Below are positions 1-9,640 of a stretch of 64,000 nt of DNA, piece after piece. The first letter of the stretch is position 1. Each line of letters opens with the position of its first letter. Origin of the DNA: Betaproteobacteria bacterium HGW-Betaproteobacteria-14. Its GTDB lineage: Bacteria; Pseudomonadota; Gammaproteobacteria; Burkholderiales; Rhodocyclaceae. The position numbers were made by a program, and so were the translations under genes. The DNA lies in the NCBI GenBank assembly GCA_002840845.1, contig PHCS01000003.1, positions 1 to 64,000 on the forward strand. The letters run 5' to 3'. The notes beneath the pieces are model-generated. The model worked only from the letters and a program-made list of their open reading frames with translations, made no database searches and was not told where the DNA came from.

Positions 1-99
<99 letters not shown>

Positions 100-103
100 A
101 TAC

Positions 104-128
104 TGGCTGGCGCATGGTGCGCCAGCCA
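104..128 (+). terminator. Hairpin between tuf and rpsJ (attenuator or processing site)
   Basis: A perfect 11-bp inverted repeat (TGGCTGGCGCA / TGCGCCAGCCA) with a 3-base loop lies 5 bases after the tuf stop codon. No run of T follows, so it is not a classical intrinsic terminator. It may partly uncouple tuf from the S10 genes or protect the 3' end of abundant tuf mRNA; that role is inference. Confidence 0.5.
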
Positions 129-148
129 TCGCTCTTTGGAAAATTGAC

Positions 149-460
149 ATGCAAAGCCAGAAAATTCGCATTCGCCTTAAGGCGTTTGATTATCGACTAA
201 TCGATCAGTCTGCCTTGGAAATCGTGGAAACGGCGAAGCGTACTGGCGCCGTTGTGCGTGGCCCAGTGCCTTTGCCCACGCGCATAGAACGCTTCGACAT
301 ACTGCGCTCCCCGCATGTGAACAAGACTTCGCGCGACCAGTTCGAAATTCGTACGCACTTGCGCCTGATGGACATCATCGATCCGACGGACAAGACGGTT
401 GATGCTTTGATGAAGCTTGATCTGCCTGCGGGCGTCGACGTCGAGATCAAGCTGCAGTAA
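149..460 (+). CDS. rpsJ: 30S ribosomal protein S10
   Basis: 103 residues, the standard length for S10, opening [20 protein letters not shown]10 sits in the 30S head and, as NusE with NusB, also joins transcription antitermination complexes. First gene of the S10 cluster; it is separated from rplC by 102 bp, an unusually wide gap for this block. Only a weak GGA precedes the start. Confidence 0.98.
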   Translation: MQSQKIRIRLKAFDYRLIDQSALEIVETAKRTGAVVRGPVPLPTRIERFDILRSPHVNKTSRDQFEIRTHLRLMDIIDPTDKTVDALMKLDLPAGVDVEIKLQ

Positions 461-526
461 ATTTTTTGCTTCGCGGTCGGAATTCGGCCGTTGTGCGCAA
501 TGTTTTATCGAGTTATTTTTTATTAG

Positions 527-551
527 ATCCCGGTCAATCGCAACCGGGGAT
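527..551 (+). promoter_or_regulatory. Stem-loop in the rplC leader
   Basis: ATCCCGGT and ACCGGGGAT pair across an 8-base loop with one bulged G, ending just before the rplC ribosome binding site (GGAG). It could modulate rplC translation or mark a transcript boundary in the 102-bp rpsJ-rplC gap. No strong promoter is visible in that gap. Function is inferred only from position. Confidence 0.3.
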
Positions 552-562
552 AGGAGAAAAAA

Positions 563-1201
563 ATGAGTCTGGGCCTTGTCGGACGCAAGGTTGGCATGAC
601 GCGTATCTTTACCGACGATGGTGAAACCATCCCGGTGACGGTGCTTGACGTGTCGAACAATCGCGTCACCCAAATTAAGTCGCCCGATGCCGACGGCTAC
701 GCCTCGGTGCAGGTGACCTACGGTAAGCGTCGTGCCAGCCGCGTGAACAAAGCGGCGGCAGGGCATCTAGCCAAGGCAGGCGCCGAAGCGGGCCAAGTTC
801 TTAAGGAATTCCGTGTCGCCTCAGACGAATTGACAAATTTCAAGCCGGGTGACGTTATTGCCGCGACGATTTTCCAGGCGGGTCAGAAAGTGGATGTGAC
901 CGGAACTTCACAGGGCAAGGGTTTTGCGGGTGCTATCAAGCGTCACCACTTCTCGTCGAACCGGGCCAGCCATGGCAACTCCGTGTCCCACAATTCGGCC
1001 GGCTCGATTGGCATGAACCAGGATCCTGGCCGCGTTTTCCCAGGCAAGAAAATGGCCGGCCACTTAGGCGCTGTTAAGCGTACCACGCAGAATCTGACGG
1101 TCGTTCGGGTGGATGAAGCCCGCCAACTACTGCTTGTCAAGGGAGCCGTTCCAGGCAGCCGCGGTACAGATGTCGTGGTCCATCCGGCGATCAAAGGCTA
1201 A
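563..1201 (+). CDS. rplC: 50S ribosomal protein L3
   Basis: 212 residues, normal for L3. It begins [16 protein letters not shown], the conserved N-terminus, and carries the basic central loop region ([15 protein letters not shown]) that reaches toward the peptidyl transferase centre. L3 starts 50S assembly by binding domain VI of 23S rRNA. A clear SD (AGGAG) precedes the ATG. rplD follows after 10 bp. Confidence 0.98.
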   Translation: MSLGLVGRKVGMTRIFTDDGETIPVTVLDVSNNRVTQIKSPDADGYASVQVTYGKRRASRVNKAAAGHLAKAGAEAGQVLKEFRVASDELTNFKPGDVIAATIFQAGQKVDVTGTSQGKGFAGAIKRHHFSSNRASHGNSVSHNSAGSIGMNQDPGRVFPGKKMAGHLGAVKRTTQNLTVVRVDEARQLLLVKGAVPGSRGTDVVVHPAIKG

Positions 1202-1211
1202 GGGGGACGCG

Positions 1212-1832
1212 ATGGAACTTAAACTGATTAATGAGCAAGGCAAGGCCGCAGCGACGCTGCAGGCATCCGATGCGCTGTTCGCCCGGGACTACAACGAGGC
1301 TTTGGTGCATCAAGTCGTGGTTGCCTACCAAGCTAATGCCCGCGCTGGAAATCGGGCCCAGAAGGATCGCGGCGAGGTTCGCCATACGACCAAGAAACCT
1401 TGGCGTCAAAAGGGTACTGGCCGTGCTCGCGCCGGGATGTCATCCAGCCCGATATGGCGTGGCGGTGGCCGCATATTTCCGAACAGACCGGACGAAAACT
1501 TCAGCCACAAGGTCAATCGAAAAATGTACCGTGCTGGACTGGCGGCAATTCTCTCTCAATTGGCCCGGGAGGACCGCTTGGCCGTCATAGAGAATTTTTC
1601 AGTCGAGTCGCCGAAAACGAAAATGCTGGCTGAAAAAATCAAAGGATTGGGCCTTGAGTCCGTGCTGGTGATTACCGACAACATGGACGAGAACCTATAT
1701 CTATCTTCACGAAATCTGCACAATATTCTTGTGCTTGAGGTGAATGAGACAGATCCGATTTCTCTGGTGCGCTTCAAGAATGTCCTGCTCACCAAGGGGG
1801 CGGTGGCCAAGATGGAGGAGATGCTGGGATGA
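1212..1832 (+). CDS. rplD: 50S ribosomal protein L4
   Basis: 206 residues from the ATG at 1212; the ORF track extends further upstream but that part overlaps rplC and lacks homology to L4. The internal loop ([19 protein letters not shown]) is the L4 extension that lines the peptide exit tunnel. In E. coli L4 also represses its own operon; no equivalent leader can be proved here. Overlaps rplW by 4 bp (ATGA). Confidence 0.98.
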   Translation: MELKLINEQGKAAATLQASDALFARDYNEALVHQVVVAYQANARAGNRAQKDRGEVRHTTKKPWRQKGTGRARAGMSSSPIWRGGGRIFPNRPDENFSHKVNRKMYRAGLAAILSQLAREDRLAVIENFSVESPKTKMLAEKIKGLGLESVLVITDNMDENLYLSSRNLHNILVLEVNETDPISLVRFKNVLLTKGAVAKMEEMLG

Positions 1833-2134
1833 GAACATTCAACCAGGAGCGGCTGATGCAGGTGCTTGTCGCACCCCAGATCTCAGAGAAGGCAACCTTC
1901 ATAGCAGACAAGAACGAGCAGGTGATTTTCATCGTCGCGCCTGATGCTACCAAACCGGAAATCAAGGCTGCCGTGGAACTGCTCTTCAAGGTGCAGGTCG
2001 AGGCGGTGCGGGTATCCAATCTGAAAGGCAAGGAAAAGCGTCACGGCCGCTATATCGGCCGTCGCAACGACATCAGGAAAGCTTACGTTAGCCTGAAGCC
2101 TGGTCAGGAAATCAACTTCGCGGTGGGGGAGTAA
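1829..2134 (+). CDS. rplW: 50S ribosomal protein L23
   Basis: 101 residues beginning [22 protein letters not shown], typical for L23. It lies beside the exit tunnel and is the docking site for trigger factor and SRP. The start codon overlaps the rplD stop (ATGA), implying translational coupling; rplB follows after 3 bases. Confidence 0.97.
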   Translation: MRTFNQERLMQVLVAPQISEKATFIADKNEQVIFIVAPDATKPEIKAAVELLFKVQVEAVRVSNLKGKEKRHGRYIGRRNDIRKAYVSLKPGQEINFAVGE

Positions 2135-2137
2135 GCC

Positions 2138-2965
2138 ATGCCACTCGTTAAAGTTAAACCAACTTCTGCTGGACGACGCGCCGTCGTCAAGGTCGTCAAT
2201 CCCGGACTACACAAGGGGGAGCCGATCTCAGCGCTGATCGAGAAGAAGAATAGCAAGGCGGGTCGTAACAACCACGGCCACATCACCACGCGCCATAAAG
2301 GCGGGGGCCACAAGCAGAACTATCGGATTGTCGATTTTCGCCGAAACAAAGACGGTATTCCAGCCAAGGTCGAGCGGCTCGAATATGATCCGAATCGTAG
2401 TGCCAATCTGGCCTTGCTGTGCTATGCGGACGGCGAGCGCCGCTACATCATTGCGCCCAAGGGCGTGACAGTAGGGATGGAGTTGACCAGTGGTGCGAAC
2501 GCGCCCATCAAGGTTGGCAATGCCAAGGTGCTGCGAAATATCCCGGTTGGAACGACCATCCACTGCGTAGAAATGGTACCTGGCAAGGGTGCCCAGTTGG
2601 CGCGCGCTGCGGGTACGTCAGTTCAGCTTCTGGCTCGCGAGGGCAGCTACGCGCAGCTCCGTTTGCGATCCGGTGAAATACGCCGTGTGCACGTCGAGTG
2701 CCGAGCGACGATCGGTGAAGTTGGCAATGAAGAGAACAGTCTGCGATCCATAGGCAAGGCTGGCGCCCAACGCTGGCGCGGTATCCGCCCGACAGTTCGA
2801 GGCGTGGCGATGAACCCGATTGACCACCCGCATGGGGGCGGCGAAGGCAAGACTGCAGCCGGTCGAGATCCGGTCAGCCCGTGGGGTACGCCCTCCAAGG
2901 GGTACCGCACACGCCGCAACAAGCGCACGGACGGCATGATTGTCCAGCGTCGGCACAAAAAATAA
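2138..2965 (+). CDS. rplB: 50S ribosomal protein L2
   Basis: 275 residues, the usual L2 size. Conserved C-terminal segment [14 protein letters not shown] contains the histidine associated with the peptidyl transferase centre. L2 stabilises the 30S-50S contact and is among the most conserved ribosomal proteins. Fits the invariant order L23-L2-S19. Confidence 0.98.
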   Translation: MPLVKVKPTSAGRRAVVKVVNPGLHKGEPISALIEKKNSKAGRNNHGHITTRHKGGGHKQNYRIVDFRRNKDGIPAKVERLEYDPNRSANLALLCYADGERRYIIAPKGVTVGMELTSGANAPIKVGNAKVLRNIPVGTTIHCVEMVPGKGAQLARAAGTSVQLLAREGSYAQLRLRSGEIRRVHVECRATIGEVGNEENSLRSIGKAGAQRWRGIRPTVRGVAMNPIDHPHGGGEGKTAAGRDPVSPWGTPSKGYRTRRNKRTDGMIVQRRHKK

Positions 2966-2975
2966 GAGGTGAAAC

Positions 2976-3260
2976 ATGGCACGTTCAGTTAAAAAAGGCC
3001 CATTCGTTGACGCTCATCTGGAAAAGAAAGTTGAGGCTTCGCGCGCAACCAATGACAAGCGTCCGATCAAGACGTGGTCACGTCGTTCTACCGTCTTGCC
3101 GGATTTTGTTGGTCTGACCATTGCTGTGCATAACGGCAAACAGCATATTCCTGTATATATCTCTGAGAATATGGTCGGCCACAAACTCGGCGAATTTGCC
3201 CTAACCCGTACGTTCAAGGGCCATACCGCCGGCAGTAAAAAAGCCGCGGTCAAGAAGTAA
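2976..3260 (+). CDS. rpsS: 30S ribosomal protein S19
   Basis: 94 residues opening [19 protein letters not shown], the S19 signature. It sits in the head of the 30S subunit with S13 and contacts tRNA and the L5 bridge. SD AGAGG lies upstream of the ATG. The C-terminus ([15 protein letters not shown]) is slightly longer than in E. coli (92 residues). Confidence 0.98.
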   Translation: MARSVKKGPFVDAHLEKKVEASRATNDKRPIKTWSRRSTVLPDFVGLTIAVHNGKQHIPVYISENMVGHKLGEFALTRTFKGHTAGSKKAAVKK

Positions 3261-3269
3261 GGAGAGATG

Positions 3270-3626
3270 ATGGAAACCAATGCGATTTTGCGTGGAGTCC
3301 GCCTCTCGGCGCAGAAGGGCCGGCTTGTTGCCGACCAGATACGCGGCCTGCCAGTCGACAAGGCACTGAACGTCCTTTCCTTCTCACCCAAGAAAGGTGC
3401 AAAGATCATCAAGAAAGTGCTTGAGTCGGCCATAGCCAATGCCGAGCACAATGATGGTGCCGACATCGATACGCTGCAAGTGAGGACAATCCATGTCGAG
3501 CGCGGGATGACGCTCAAACGGTTCATGCCTCGCGCCAAGGGCCGTGGCTTCAAAATTCTCAAGCCGACCTGCCATATCTATGTCACCGTCGGTGAGGCAC
3601 CAGCAAAGAAATCCGGAAGGAAGTAA
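3270..3626 (+). CDS. rplV: 50S ribosomal protein L22
   Basis: 118 residues from the second of two adjacent ATGs (3267, 3270). The second is preferred because GGAG at 3261-3264 is then at a workable distance. The sequence [22 protein letters not shown] and the hairpin motif near [13 protein letters not shown] are typical of L22, whose beta-hairpin lines the exit tunnel. Confidence 0.96.
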   Translation: METNAILRGVRLSAQKGRLVADQIRGLPVDKALNVLSFSPKKGAKIIKKVLESAIANAEHNDGADIDTLQVRTIHVERGMTLKRFMPRAKGRGFKILKPTCHIYVTVGEAPAKKSGRK

Positions 3627-3635
3627 GGAAAAACT

Positions 3636-4532
3636 ATGGGACAGAAGATACATCCGACCGGATTTCGCCTCTCGGTCACGCGCAACTGGGGTTCGCGCTG
3701 GTACGCCAACAGCAAATCGTTTCCCCAGATGCTCAACGAAGACATAGAAGTGCGTGGCTATCTGAAGAAAAAGCTCGCGCACGCCTCAGTTGGCCGCGTC
3801 GTGATCGAGCGACCCGCCAAGAATGCCCGCATCACTGTGTATTCCGCTCGCCCGGGCGTGGTGATCGGCAAGAAAGGTGAGGATATCGAACAACTGAAGA
3901 TCGGCCTGCAGAAAATTCTGGGCGTTCAGGTTCATGTCAATATCGAAGAAATCCGCAAGCCGGAGACCGATGCGCAATTGATTGCAGATTCGATTGCCCA
4001 ACAACTCGAGAAACGCATCATGTTCCGACGCGCTATGAAGCGCGCGATGCAGAACGCTATGCGCCTCGGTGCCCAAGGCATCAAGATCATGAGTTCGGGT
4101 CGCTTGAATGGAGCCGAGATTGCACGCCGCGAGTGGTATCGTGAGGGCCGTGTGCCTTTGCATACTCTGCGGGCGGATATTGATTATGGCACCTCGGAAG
4201 CCAAGACCACCTACGGCATCATCGGAATCAAGGTTTGGGTGTTCAAAGGCGAAACGATGGCGCGCAACGAACAACAGGCAGTTACGCCGGATGCCGTTCC
4301 CGCTGAGGAGCCGGCAAAGAGGGCTCGCAAAGCTCCGGCCCGCCCTGCCGCCAAGGCTAGTGAAGGGGAGGCGAAGCCGGTTGCAAAGCCGCGTACGCCT
4401 CGAAAGACGGCCGCCAAGTCTGCCGAAGCCAAGCCTGAAGCTGCCCCTTCTGCTGAGGCAGCTGCGCCAGCCAAGACACCTGCCAAACGTGTGCGTAAAC
4501 CGGCGGCGCCCAAGACGGAAGGTAAGGAGTAA
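3636..4532 (+). CDS. rpsC: 30S ribosomal protein S3 with long basic Ala/Lys/Pro tail
   Basis: 298 residues against 233 in E. coli. Residues 1-207 are standard S3: [14 protein letters not shown] at the start, the KH-domain GKKG loop near 78-81, and the C-terminal domain ending [24 protein letters not shown]. From about residue 210 a low-complexity tail of about 88 residues rich in Ala, Lys, Pro and Glu follows, resembling H1-like basic tails. S3 lies at the mRNA entry site with helicase activity; the tail should protrude on the solvent side. The frame stays open and joins rplP after 5 bp, so the tail is not a frameshift. Confidence 0.97.
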   Translation: MGQKIHPTGFRLSVTRNWGSRWYANSKSFPQMLNEDIEVRGYLKKKLAHASVGRVVIERPAKNARITVYSARPGVVIGKKGEDIEQLKIGLQKILGVQVHVNIEEIRKPETDAQLIADSIAQQLEKRIMFRRAMKRAMQNAMRLGAQGIKIMSSGRLNGAEIARREWYREGRVPLHTLRADIDYGTSEAKTTYGIIGIKVWVFKGETMARNEQQAVTPDAVPAEEPAKRARKAPARPAAKASEGEAKPVAKPRTPRKTAAKSAEAKPEAAPSAEAAAPAKTPAKRVRKPAAPKTEGKE

Positions 4533-4537
4533 CAGTC

Positions 4538-4951
4538 ATGTTGCAACCAGCACGCAGAAAATATCGCAAGGAACAGAAGGGTCGAAACAAGGGCATAGCC
4601 ACGCGCGGGACGAAGGTCAGTTTCGGCGAATACGGCCTCAAGGCCATTGGCCGTGGCCGCATTACGGCACGGCAGATCGAGGCTGCAAGGCGTGCCATGA
4701 CGCGCCATATCAAGCGTGGTGGCCGTATCTGGATCCGGATATTCCCGGACAAGCCGATTTCCCACAAACCGGCTGAGGTCAGGATGGGTAACGGCAAGGG
4801 GAATCCCGAGTACTATGTCGCCGAGATACAGCCAGGCAAGGTGATATACGAAATGGACGGTGTTGACGAATCTTTGGCGCGCGAGGCCTTTGCGCTGGCT
4901 GCTGCCAAGCTGCCAATTGAGACGGCCTTCGTCGTACGCCAGGTGGGGTGA
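4538..4951 (+). CDS. rplP: 50S ribosomal protein L16
   Basis: 137 residues, beginning [19 protein letters not shown], typical for L16. It contacts the A-site tRNA and 5S rRNA region and is needed late in 50S assembly. SD GGTAAGGAG lies at the rpsC stop. The stop codon is 2 bases before the rpmC ATG. Confidence 0.98.
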   Translation: MLQPARRKYRKEQKGRNKGIATRGTKVSFGEYGLKAIGRGRITARQIEAARRAMTRHIKRGGRIWIRIFPDKPISHKPAEVRMGNGKGNPEYYVAEIQPGKVIYEMDGVDESLAREAFALAAAKLPIETAFVVRQVG

Positions 4952-4953
4952 TC

Positions 4954-5148
4954 ATGAAAGCCAATGAATTAAGAGCCAAAGATGCGGCCGAACTTAACAA
5001 GGAGCTGTTGGAACTGCGCAAGGCTCAATTTTCCTTGCGCATGCAAGTGGCGACCCAGCAGCTGCAGAACACTAGCCAGCTTGGCAAGGTGCGTAAGGAT
5101 ATTGCGCGCGTGAAAACTCTTCTGCGTGAAAAGGTGGCAGTAAAATGA
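4954..5148 (+). CDS. rpmC: 50S ribosomal protein L29
   Basis: 64 residues from ATG 4954 (the GTG at 4948 in the ORF track is inside rplP). The two-helix sequence [21 protein letters not shown] is typical. L29 sits at the tunnel exit next to L23. Overlaps rpsQ by 4 bp. Confidence 0.97.
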   Translation: MKANELRAKDAAELNKELLELRKAQFSLRMQVATQQLQNTSQLGKVRKDIARVKTLLREKVAVK

Positions 5149-5411
5149 GCGAGGCTATCCAGAAAGTGCGGCGCACCCTGACGGGGCGCGTTGTCAGCGA
5201 CAAGATGCAGAAAACTGTAACGGTTTTGGTCGAGCGCCGGGTCAAACACCCTATTGGCAAAATCGTGACACGTTCGCGCAAGTACGCTGCCCATATTGAA
5301 GGCCTTGAGGCGGGTGCCGGCGATGTCGTGCTGATTGAAGAATGCGCTCCCGTATCCAAGACGAAGGCCTGGAGAGTGACACGCATAATGGAAAAAGCCC
5401 GCATAATATAA
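5145..5411 (+). CDS. rpsQ: 30S ribosomal protein S17
   Basis: 88 residues with the OB-fold pattern of S17 ([27 protein letters not shown]). It binds 16S rRNA early in 30S assembly. It is the last gene of the S10 block; a 178-bp gap with a promoter separates it from rplN, as expected for the S10/spc boundary. Confidence 0.98.
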   Translation: MSEAIQKVRRTLTGRVVSDKMQKTVTVLVERRVKHPIGKIVTRSRKYAAHIEGLEAGAGDVVLIEECAPVSKTKAWRVTRIMEKARII

Positions 5412-5424
5412 TCAGCGCGTGCTC

Positions 5425-5453
5425 TTTACTCATATCTAGGTTGTCATTATAAT
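5425..5453 (+). promoter_or_regulatory. Sigma70-type promoter for the spc block
   Basis: TTTACT (5425-5430), 17 bp, TATAAT (5448-5453). The -10 is a perfect consensus in GC-rich DNA. It starts 13 bp after the rpsQ stop and predicts a leader of about 130 bases before rplN. The position equals that of the E. coli spc promoter. Seen by eye only; no transcription data. Confidence 0.7.
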
Positions 5454-5507
5454 AGCGAGCTCTTTTCTTCGTTCGTCGTGCTAACGCGTCGAACGGGATT
5501 AACGCCT

Positions 5508-5543
5508 GACTGGCTCGCCAGTCGGGTCCAACCCGAACGGGTT
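5508..5543 (+). promoter_or_regulatory. Two tandem stem-loops in the rplN leader
   Basis: GACTGGC/GCCAGTC (5508-5523) and AACCCG/CGGGTT (5530-5543) are perfect inverted repeats a few bases apart in the spc leader. Both loops are small, so effective stems are about 5-6 bp. They may be part of a leader structure affecting transcription or rplN translation; no T-run follows, so termination is unlikely. Confidence 0.4.
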
Positions 5544-5589
5544 CCAAGACTGACCGCAGCGCAAGTTGCGATTAAGTTGGAGATTTAAA

Positions 5590-5958
5590 ATGATTCAAAT
5601 GCAGACGGTGCTGAATGTCGCCGATAACACTGGCGCGCGTTCTGTCATGTGCATCAAGGTGCTGGGCGGCTCCAAGCGCCGCTACGCCGGCATAGGCGAC
5701 GTGATCAAGGTAAGCATCAAGGATGCGGCACCACGTGGTCGCGTCAAGAAGGGCGAGGTTTATAGTGCAGTGGTTGTGCGCACCGCCAAGGGAGTTCGCC
5801 GGCCGGATGGTTCGGTCGTCAAGTTTGATGGCAATGCTGCAGTGCTGCTCAATAACAAGTTGGAACCGATCGGCACACGCATCTTCGGACCGGTGACGCG
5901 TGAACTGCGCACCGAGCGTTTCATGAAGATCGTCTCGTTGGCGCCCGAAGTTCTCTGA
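5590..5958 (+). CDS. rplN: 50S ribosomal protein L14
   Basis: 122 residues from ATG 5590, exactly the family length; the ORF-track start upstream is in the leader. Opens [27 protein letters not shown], the L14 signature. It forms an intersubunit bridge and is the target of ribosome silencing factor RsfS. SD TGGAG precedes the start. Confidence 0.98.
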   Translation: MIQMQTVLNVADNTGARSVMCIKVLGGSKRRYAGIGDVIKVSIKDAAPRGRVKKGEVYSAVVVRTAKGVRRPDGSVVKFDGNAAVLLNNKLEPIGTRIFGPVTRELRTERFMKIVSLAPEVL

Positions 5959-5969
5959 GGATTCTGGCC

Positions 5970-6287
5970 ATGAATAAGATTCGCAAGGGCGACGACGTCA
6001 TCGTCTTAGCCGGCAAGGACAAGGGCAAGCGTGGTGCTGTGCTACGCCGCCTCGAGAACGAGCGCGTGCTCGTCGAGGGTGTAAACAAAGTCAAGCGGCA
6101 CACGAGGCCGAATCCGGTCAAGGGTCAGCCTGGCGGCATTCTGGAGAAGGAAATGCCCATACATGTATCGAACGTGGCGCTGATCAATCCCGCAACCCAG
6201 AAGGCCGATCGCGTTGGTTTCAAGTCGCTTGACGACGGCCGTAAGGTTCGTGTGTTTAAGTCAAACGGCGAAACCGTGGAAGCGTAA
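5970..6287 (+). CDS. rplX: 50S ribosomal protein L24
   Basis: 105 residues with the KOW motif ([21 protein letters not shown]) at the N-terminus. L24 is an assembly initiator for 50S near the tunnel exit. It follows rplN by 11 bp, in the conserved order L14-L24-L5. Confidence 0.98.
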   Translation: MNKIRKGDDVIVLAGKDKGKRGAVLRRLENERVLVEGVNKVKRHTRPNPVKGQPGGILEKEMPIHVSNVALINPATQKADRVGFKSLDDGRKVRVFKSNGETVEA

Positions 6288-6297
6288 GGAAGGACTT

Positions 6298-6837
6298 ATG
6301 GCGCGCCTGCAGGAATACTACAAACAAACCGTGATGGCCGATCTGACCAAGAGATTCGGTTATCAGTCGGTCATGGAAGTGCCCCGCATTTCAAAAATCA
6401 CGCTCAATATGGGCGTGGGGGAAGCGGTTGGCGACAAGAAAGTGCTTGAGCATGCGGTCGGTGACATGACCAAGATTGCCGGGCAGAAGCCAGTCACGAC
6501 CAAATCGAAGAAATCGATCGCTGGTTTCAAGATCCGTGAAGGCTATCCCATCGGCTGCATGGTCACGCTGCGCGGTGGGCGCATGTACGAGTTTCTTGAC
6601 CGCCTCGTTACCATCGTTCTACCGCGCATTCGCGACTTTCGCGGCATCTCCGGCAAGGCTTTCGACGGTCGAGGCAACTACAACTTGGGCGTCAAGGAAC
6701 AGATCATCTTTCCGGAGGTTGAATACGACAAGATCGATGCGCTGCGTGGCATGAATATCAGTATTACGACAACCGCGAAGACGGACGAAGAGGCCAAGGC
6801 GCTTCTCGCCGCCTTCAAATTCCCCTTCAAGAACTGA
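6298..6837 (+). CDS. rplE: 50S ribosomal protein L5
   Basis: 179 residues from ATG 6298, the E. coli length; the longer track ORF overlaps rplX. Contains the L5 stretch [16 protein letters not shown] in close form and [18 protein letters not shown]5 binds 5S rRNA with L18 and contacts P-site tRNA. SD AAGGAAGG is present. Confidence 0.98.
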   Translation: MARLQEYYKQTVMADLTKRFGYQSVMEVPRISKITLNMGVGEAVGDKKVLEHAVGDMTKIAGQKPVTTKSKKSIAGFKIREGYPIGCMVTLRGGRMYEFLDRLVTIVLPRIRDFRGISGKAFDGRGNYNLGVKEQIIFPEVEYDKIDALRGMNISITTTAKTDEEAKALLAAFKFPFKN

Positions 6838-6844
6838 GGGAGCC

Positions 6845-7150
6845 ATGGCGAAACTTGCTCTTATCAATCGCGAAGCCAAACGCGCCAAGACAGTGGCTAA
6901 ATACGCCGCCAAACGCGCCGAACTGCTCGCCGTCATCAACAACTCCAAGCTCTCCGACGAAGAGCGTATGGATGCTCGCCTTAAATTTCAGCAGTTGCCG
7001 CGCAATGCCAGTCCGGTGCGACAGCGCAACCGCTGTGAGCTCACCGGCCGCCCGCGCGGTTACTTTCGTAAATTTGGTCTTTGCCGTCTCAAGCTACGCG
7101 AAGTGGCCATGCGCGGCGAAGTGCCCGGCATGATCAAGGCCAGCTGGTAA
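6845..7150 (+). CDS. rpsN: 30S ribosomal protein S14, zinc-independent form
   Basis: 101 residues, the long form that lacks the CxxC pairs of the zinc-binding S14. The conserved segment [19 protein letters not shown] is present. It sits in the 30S head and follows rplE by 7 bp. Confidence 0.98.
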   Translation: MAKLALINREAKRAKTVAKYAAKRAELLAVINNSKLSDEERMDARLKFQQLPRNASPVRQRNRCELTGRPRGYFRKFGLCRLKLREVAMRGEVPGMIKASW

Positions 7151-7163
7151 GAGGAGATCGAGA

Positions 7164-7559
7164 ATGAGTATGACTGATCCGGTCGCCGATATGCTGACGC
7201 GCATTCGCAATGCGCAGATGGCCCAGAAAAACTCCGTTGTCATGCCGTCCTCAAAGCTTAAGGCGGCCATTGCTGCCGTGCTGAAGGACGAGGGCTACAT
7301 CGACGATTTCGCTGTGCGTGATTCAGAGGGCAAGTCGCAGCTAGACATTGCTCTCAAATACTACGCCGGCCGTCCCGTGATCGAGCGCATCGAGCGGATA
7401 TCACGCCCAGGGCTGCGAGTATACAAGGGCTCGGGCGACCTGCCCCGCGTGATGAACGGCCTGGGCATCGCTATTGTTTCGACTCCCAAGGGCGTCATGA
7501 CGGATCGTCGCGCACGCGCCACCAATGTTGGTGGCGAAGTGTTGTGCATCGTGGCGTAA
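7164..7559 (+). CDS. rpsH: 30S ribosomal protein S8
   Basis: 131 residues opening [21 protein letters not shown]8 binds the central domain of 16S rRNA and in E. coli represses the spc operon by binding rplE mRNA. The SD GAGGAG supports the first of two ATGs. The C-terminal GGEVLCIVA is typical. Confidence 0.98.
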   Translation: MSMTDPVADMLTRIRNAQMAQKNSVVMPSSKLKAAIAAVLKDEGYIDDFAVRDSEGKSQLDIALKYYAGRPVIERIERISRPGLRVYKGSGDLPRVMNGLGIAIVSTPKGVMTDRRARATNVGGEVLCIVA

Positions 7560-7569
7560 GGAGAGCGTA

Positions 7570-8103
7570 ATGTCACGTATTGCTAAGTATCCGGTCGAGT
7601 TGCCCAAGGGTGTCGATATCACGCTTACCGCTTCTGAAATCAGCGTCAAGGGACCTCTGGGCACGCTCAAGCAAGCCGTACATCCGTCGGTGAGCATTGA
7701 ACGCGAAAACGATAAGTTGCTGTGCAAGTCTGTGGTGGATGCCGAGAACGGTGGCGCGCATTCCGGTACGATGCGCGCACTCTTGGCCAACATGGTGACA
7801 GGTGTCACCAAGGGGTTCGAGAAGAAGCTAATGCTGGTCGGGGTCGGCTACCGTGCGCAAGCACAGGGCACGAAGCTTAATCTTGCCCTTGGATTTTCTC
7901 ACCCGGTGGTGCATGAAATGCCGGCGGGGATCAAGGTGGAAACACCCACGCAGACGGAAATCCTCATCAAGGGTATCGACAAACAGGTCGTGGGCCAAGT
8001 GGCGGCCGTAGTGCGCGGCTATCGTCCGCCGGAGCCCTATAAGGGCAAGGGTGTGCGCTACGCGGACGAGGTCATCGTTCTAAAAGAAACGAAGAAGAAG
8101 TAA
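7570..8103 (+). CDS. rplF: 50S ribosomal protein L6
   Basis: 177 residues from ATG 7570; the track ORF begins inside rpsH. Opens [17 protein letters not shown] and ends with the conserved region [19 protein letters not shown]6 lies near the GTPase-associated region of 50S. Confidence 0.98.
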   Translation: MSRIAKYPVELPKGVDITLTASEISVKGPLGTLKQAVHPSVSIERENDKLLCKSVVDAENGGAHSGTMRALLANMVTGVTKGFEKKLMLVGVGYRAQAQGTKLNLALGFSHPVVHEMPAGIKVETPTQTEILIKGIDKQVVGQVAAVVRGYRPPEPYKGKGVRYADEVIVLKETKKK

Positions 8104-8113
8104 GGGTACAGCA

Positions 8114-8467
8114 ATGGACAAAAAGCAGACTCGTTTGCGCAGGGCTCGCAAAACCCGAGCCAAGATTGCCGAACTCAAAGTAGTGCGGCTTTGTGTTCAC
8201 CGCTCGAACAGCCACATCTACGCGCAGATCATCGATGGCGAAGGTGCAAAGGTTCTGGCTTCCGCCTCGACTATCGAAGAAGGTGTTCGCAAGCAGGCCC
8301 CCAGTGGTGGCAATGTCAAGGCGGCGACCTTGGTAGGCAAACTCATAGCCGAGCGGGCCAAAGCAGCTGGCGTCGAGGCGGTTGCTTTCGACCGTTCCGG
8401 CTTCATGTACCACGGTCGCGTCAAGGCGTTGGCCGATGCCGCGCGTGAAGGCGGACTCAAGTTTTAA
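8114..8467 (+). CDS. rplR: 50S ribosomal protein L18
   Basis: 117 residues, standard for L18, with the basic N-terminus [18 protein letters not shown] and the C-terminal [24 protein letters not shown]. It binds 5S rRNA together with L5. Confidence 0.98.
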   Translation: MDKKQTRLRRARKTRAKIAELKVVRLCVHRSNSHIYAQIIDGEGAKVLASASTIEEGVRKQAPSGGNVKAATLVGKLIAERAKAAGVEAVAFDRSGFMYHGRVKALADAAREGGLKF

Positions 8468-8479
8468 GCGAGGTTAGCA

Positions 8480-9004
8480 ATGGCAAAACCGCAGACAAGG
8501 AAACCGCAGGCGTCCGAAGAGCGTGATGACGGCCTGCGCGAAAAGATGGTTTCAATCAATCGCGTTACCAAGGTCGTGAAAGGCGGGCGAATCCTCGGCT
8601 TCGCTGCACTGACCGTGGTCGGCGATGGTGATGGCGGCATCGGCATGGGCAAGGGCAAGTCGCGCGAAGTGCCCGTGGCTGTGCAAAAAGCCATGGAAGA
8701 GGCGCGCCGCAAGATGGTTAAAATTTCCCTCAAGAGCGGCACGTTGCAGCACGCTGTGATTGGTGAGCATGGGGCTTCGCGAGTTCTTATGCAGCCAGCC
8801 TCTGCCGGTACCGGCATTATTGCCGGCGGCCCGATGCGTGCCGTTTTCGAAGTGATGGGTGTAACCGACGTCTTGGCCAAGTGCCTTGGGTCGACCAATC
8901 CTTATAACGTGGTTCGTGCGACCCTGAATGGCCTTACCAAGATGAATACACCGGCTGAGGTAGCGGCAAAGCGCGGCAAGACGGTTGAAGAAGTTCTGGG
9001 ATAA
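8480..9004 (+). CDS. rpsE: 30S ribosomal protein S5
   Basis: 174 residues. The double-stranded RNA-binding domain ([22 protein letters not shown]) and the S5 C-terminal domain are both present. S5 affects decoding accuracy and, with S3 and S4, forms the mRNA entry tunnel. Confidence 0.98.
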   Translation: MAKPQTRKPQASEERDDGLREKMVSINRVTKVVKGGRILGFAALTVVGDGDGGIGMGKGKSREVPVAVQKAMEEARRKMVKISLKSGTLQHAVIGEHGASRVLMQPASAGTGIIAGGPMRAVFEVMGVTDVLAKCLGSTNPYNVVRATLNGLTKMNTPAEVAAKRGKTVEEVLG

Positions 9005-9007
9005 GCC

Positions 9008-9190
9008 ATGGCCGAGAAAAAAGTGAGAGTTACCTTAGTCAAGGGCCTGATGGGTACCAAGCAGGATCATCGCGCTACCGTGCGTGGTCTTGGACTGAAG
9101 CGCCGAAACCACACGGTCGAACTTGAGGATACGCCGGCAGTGCGCGGCATGATCAACAAGGTCGCATACCTCGTTAAATGTGAGGGTTGA
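9008..9190 (+). CDS. rpmD: 50S ribosomal protein L30
   Basis: 60 residues with the L30 pattern [23 protein letters not shown]. Its TGA is directly followed by the rplO ATG, so the two genes abut without a gap. Confidence 0.97.
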   Translation: MAEKKVRVTLVKGLMGTKQDHRATVRGLGLKRRNHTVELEDTPAVRGMINKVAYLVKCEG

Positions 9191-9628
9191 ATGGAACTGA
9201 ACAATCTCAAACCTGCGGCCGGAGCCAAGCACGCCAAGCGTCGTGTCGGGCGCGGCATCGGTAGCGGTCTCGGCAAGACTGCGGGCCGTGGGCACAAGGG
9301 ACAAACCTCCCGCGCCGGTGGCTTCCACAAAGTTGGTTTTGAAGGCGGCCAGATGCCATTGCAACGTCGCCTGCCCAAGCGCGGTTTCGTATCGCTGACG
9401 CGTGCGCGCAATGTAGAGATTCGTTTGTCCGACTTGGAGAGGCTACCGGTCGGTGAAGTCGATCTCCTGGTTCTCCAGCAGGCTGGTGTGGTACCGGGCG
9501 ATGCGCTTTCCGCCAAGGTTATCTTGTCTGGCAAACTGACCAAAAAAATTGTCCTCAAGGGTGTCGGCGCTACAAAGGGTGCCAGAGCTGCCATCGAAGC
9601 CGCTGGCGGTAGTGTCGTTGCGGAGTAA
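9191..9628 (+). CDS. rplO: 50S ribosomal protein L15
   Basis: 145 residues. The glycine/arginine-rich N-terminus ([26 protein letters not shown] in close form) and [10 protein letters not shown] are typical of L15, a late 50S assembly protein. It starts on the base after the rpmD stop. Confidence 0.98.
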   Translation: MELNNLKPAAGAKHAKRRVGRGIGSGLGKTAGRGHKGQTSRAGGFHKVGFEGGQMPLQRRLPKRGFVSLTRARNVEIRLSDLERLPVGEVDLLVLQQAGVVPGDALSAKVILSGKLTKKIVLKGVGATKGARAAIEAAGGSVVAE

Positions 9629-9640
9629 TCGGGAATCCCC

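Noticed and set aside
461-562. Promoter in the rpsJ-rplC gap
   Set aside because: TTGTGC and TATTTT can be paired, but the match is too weak to support.
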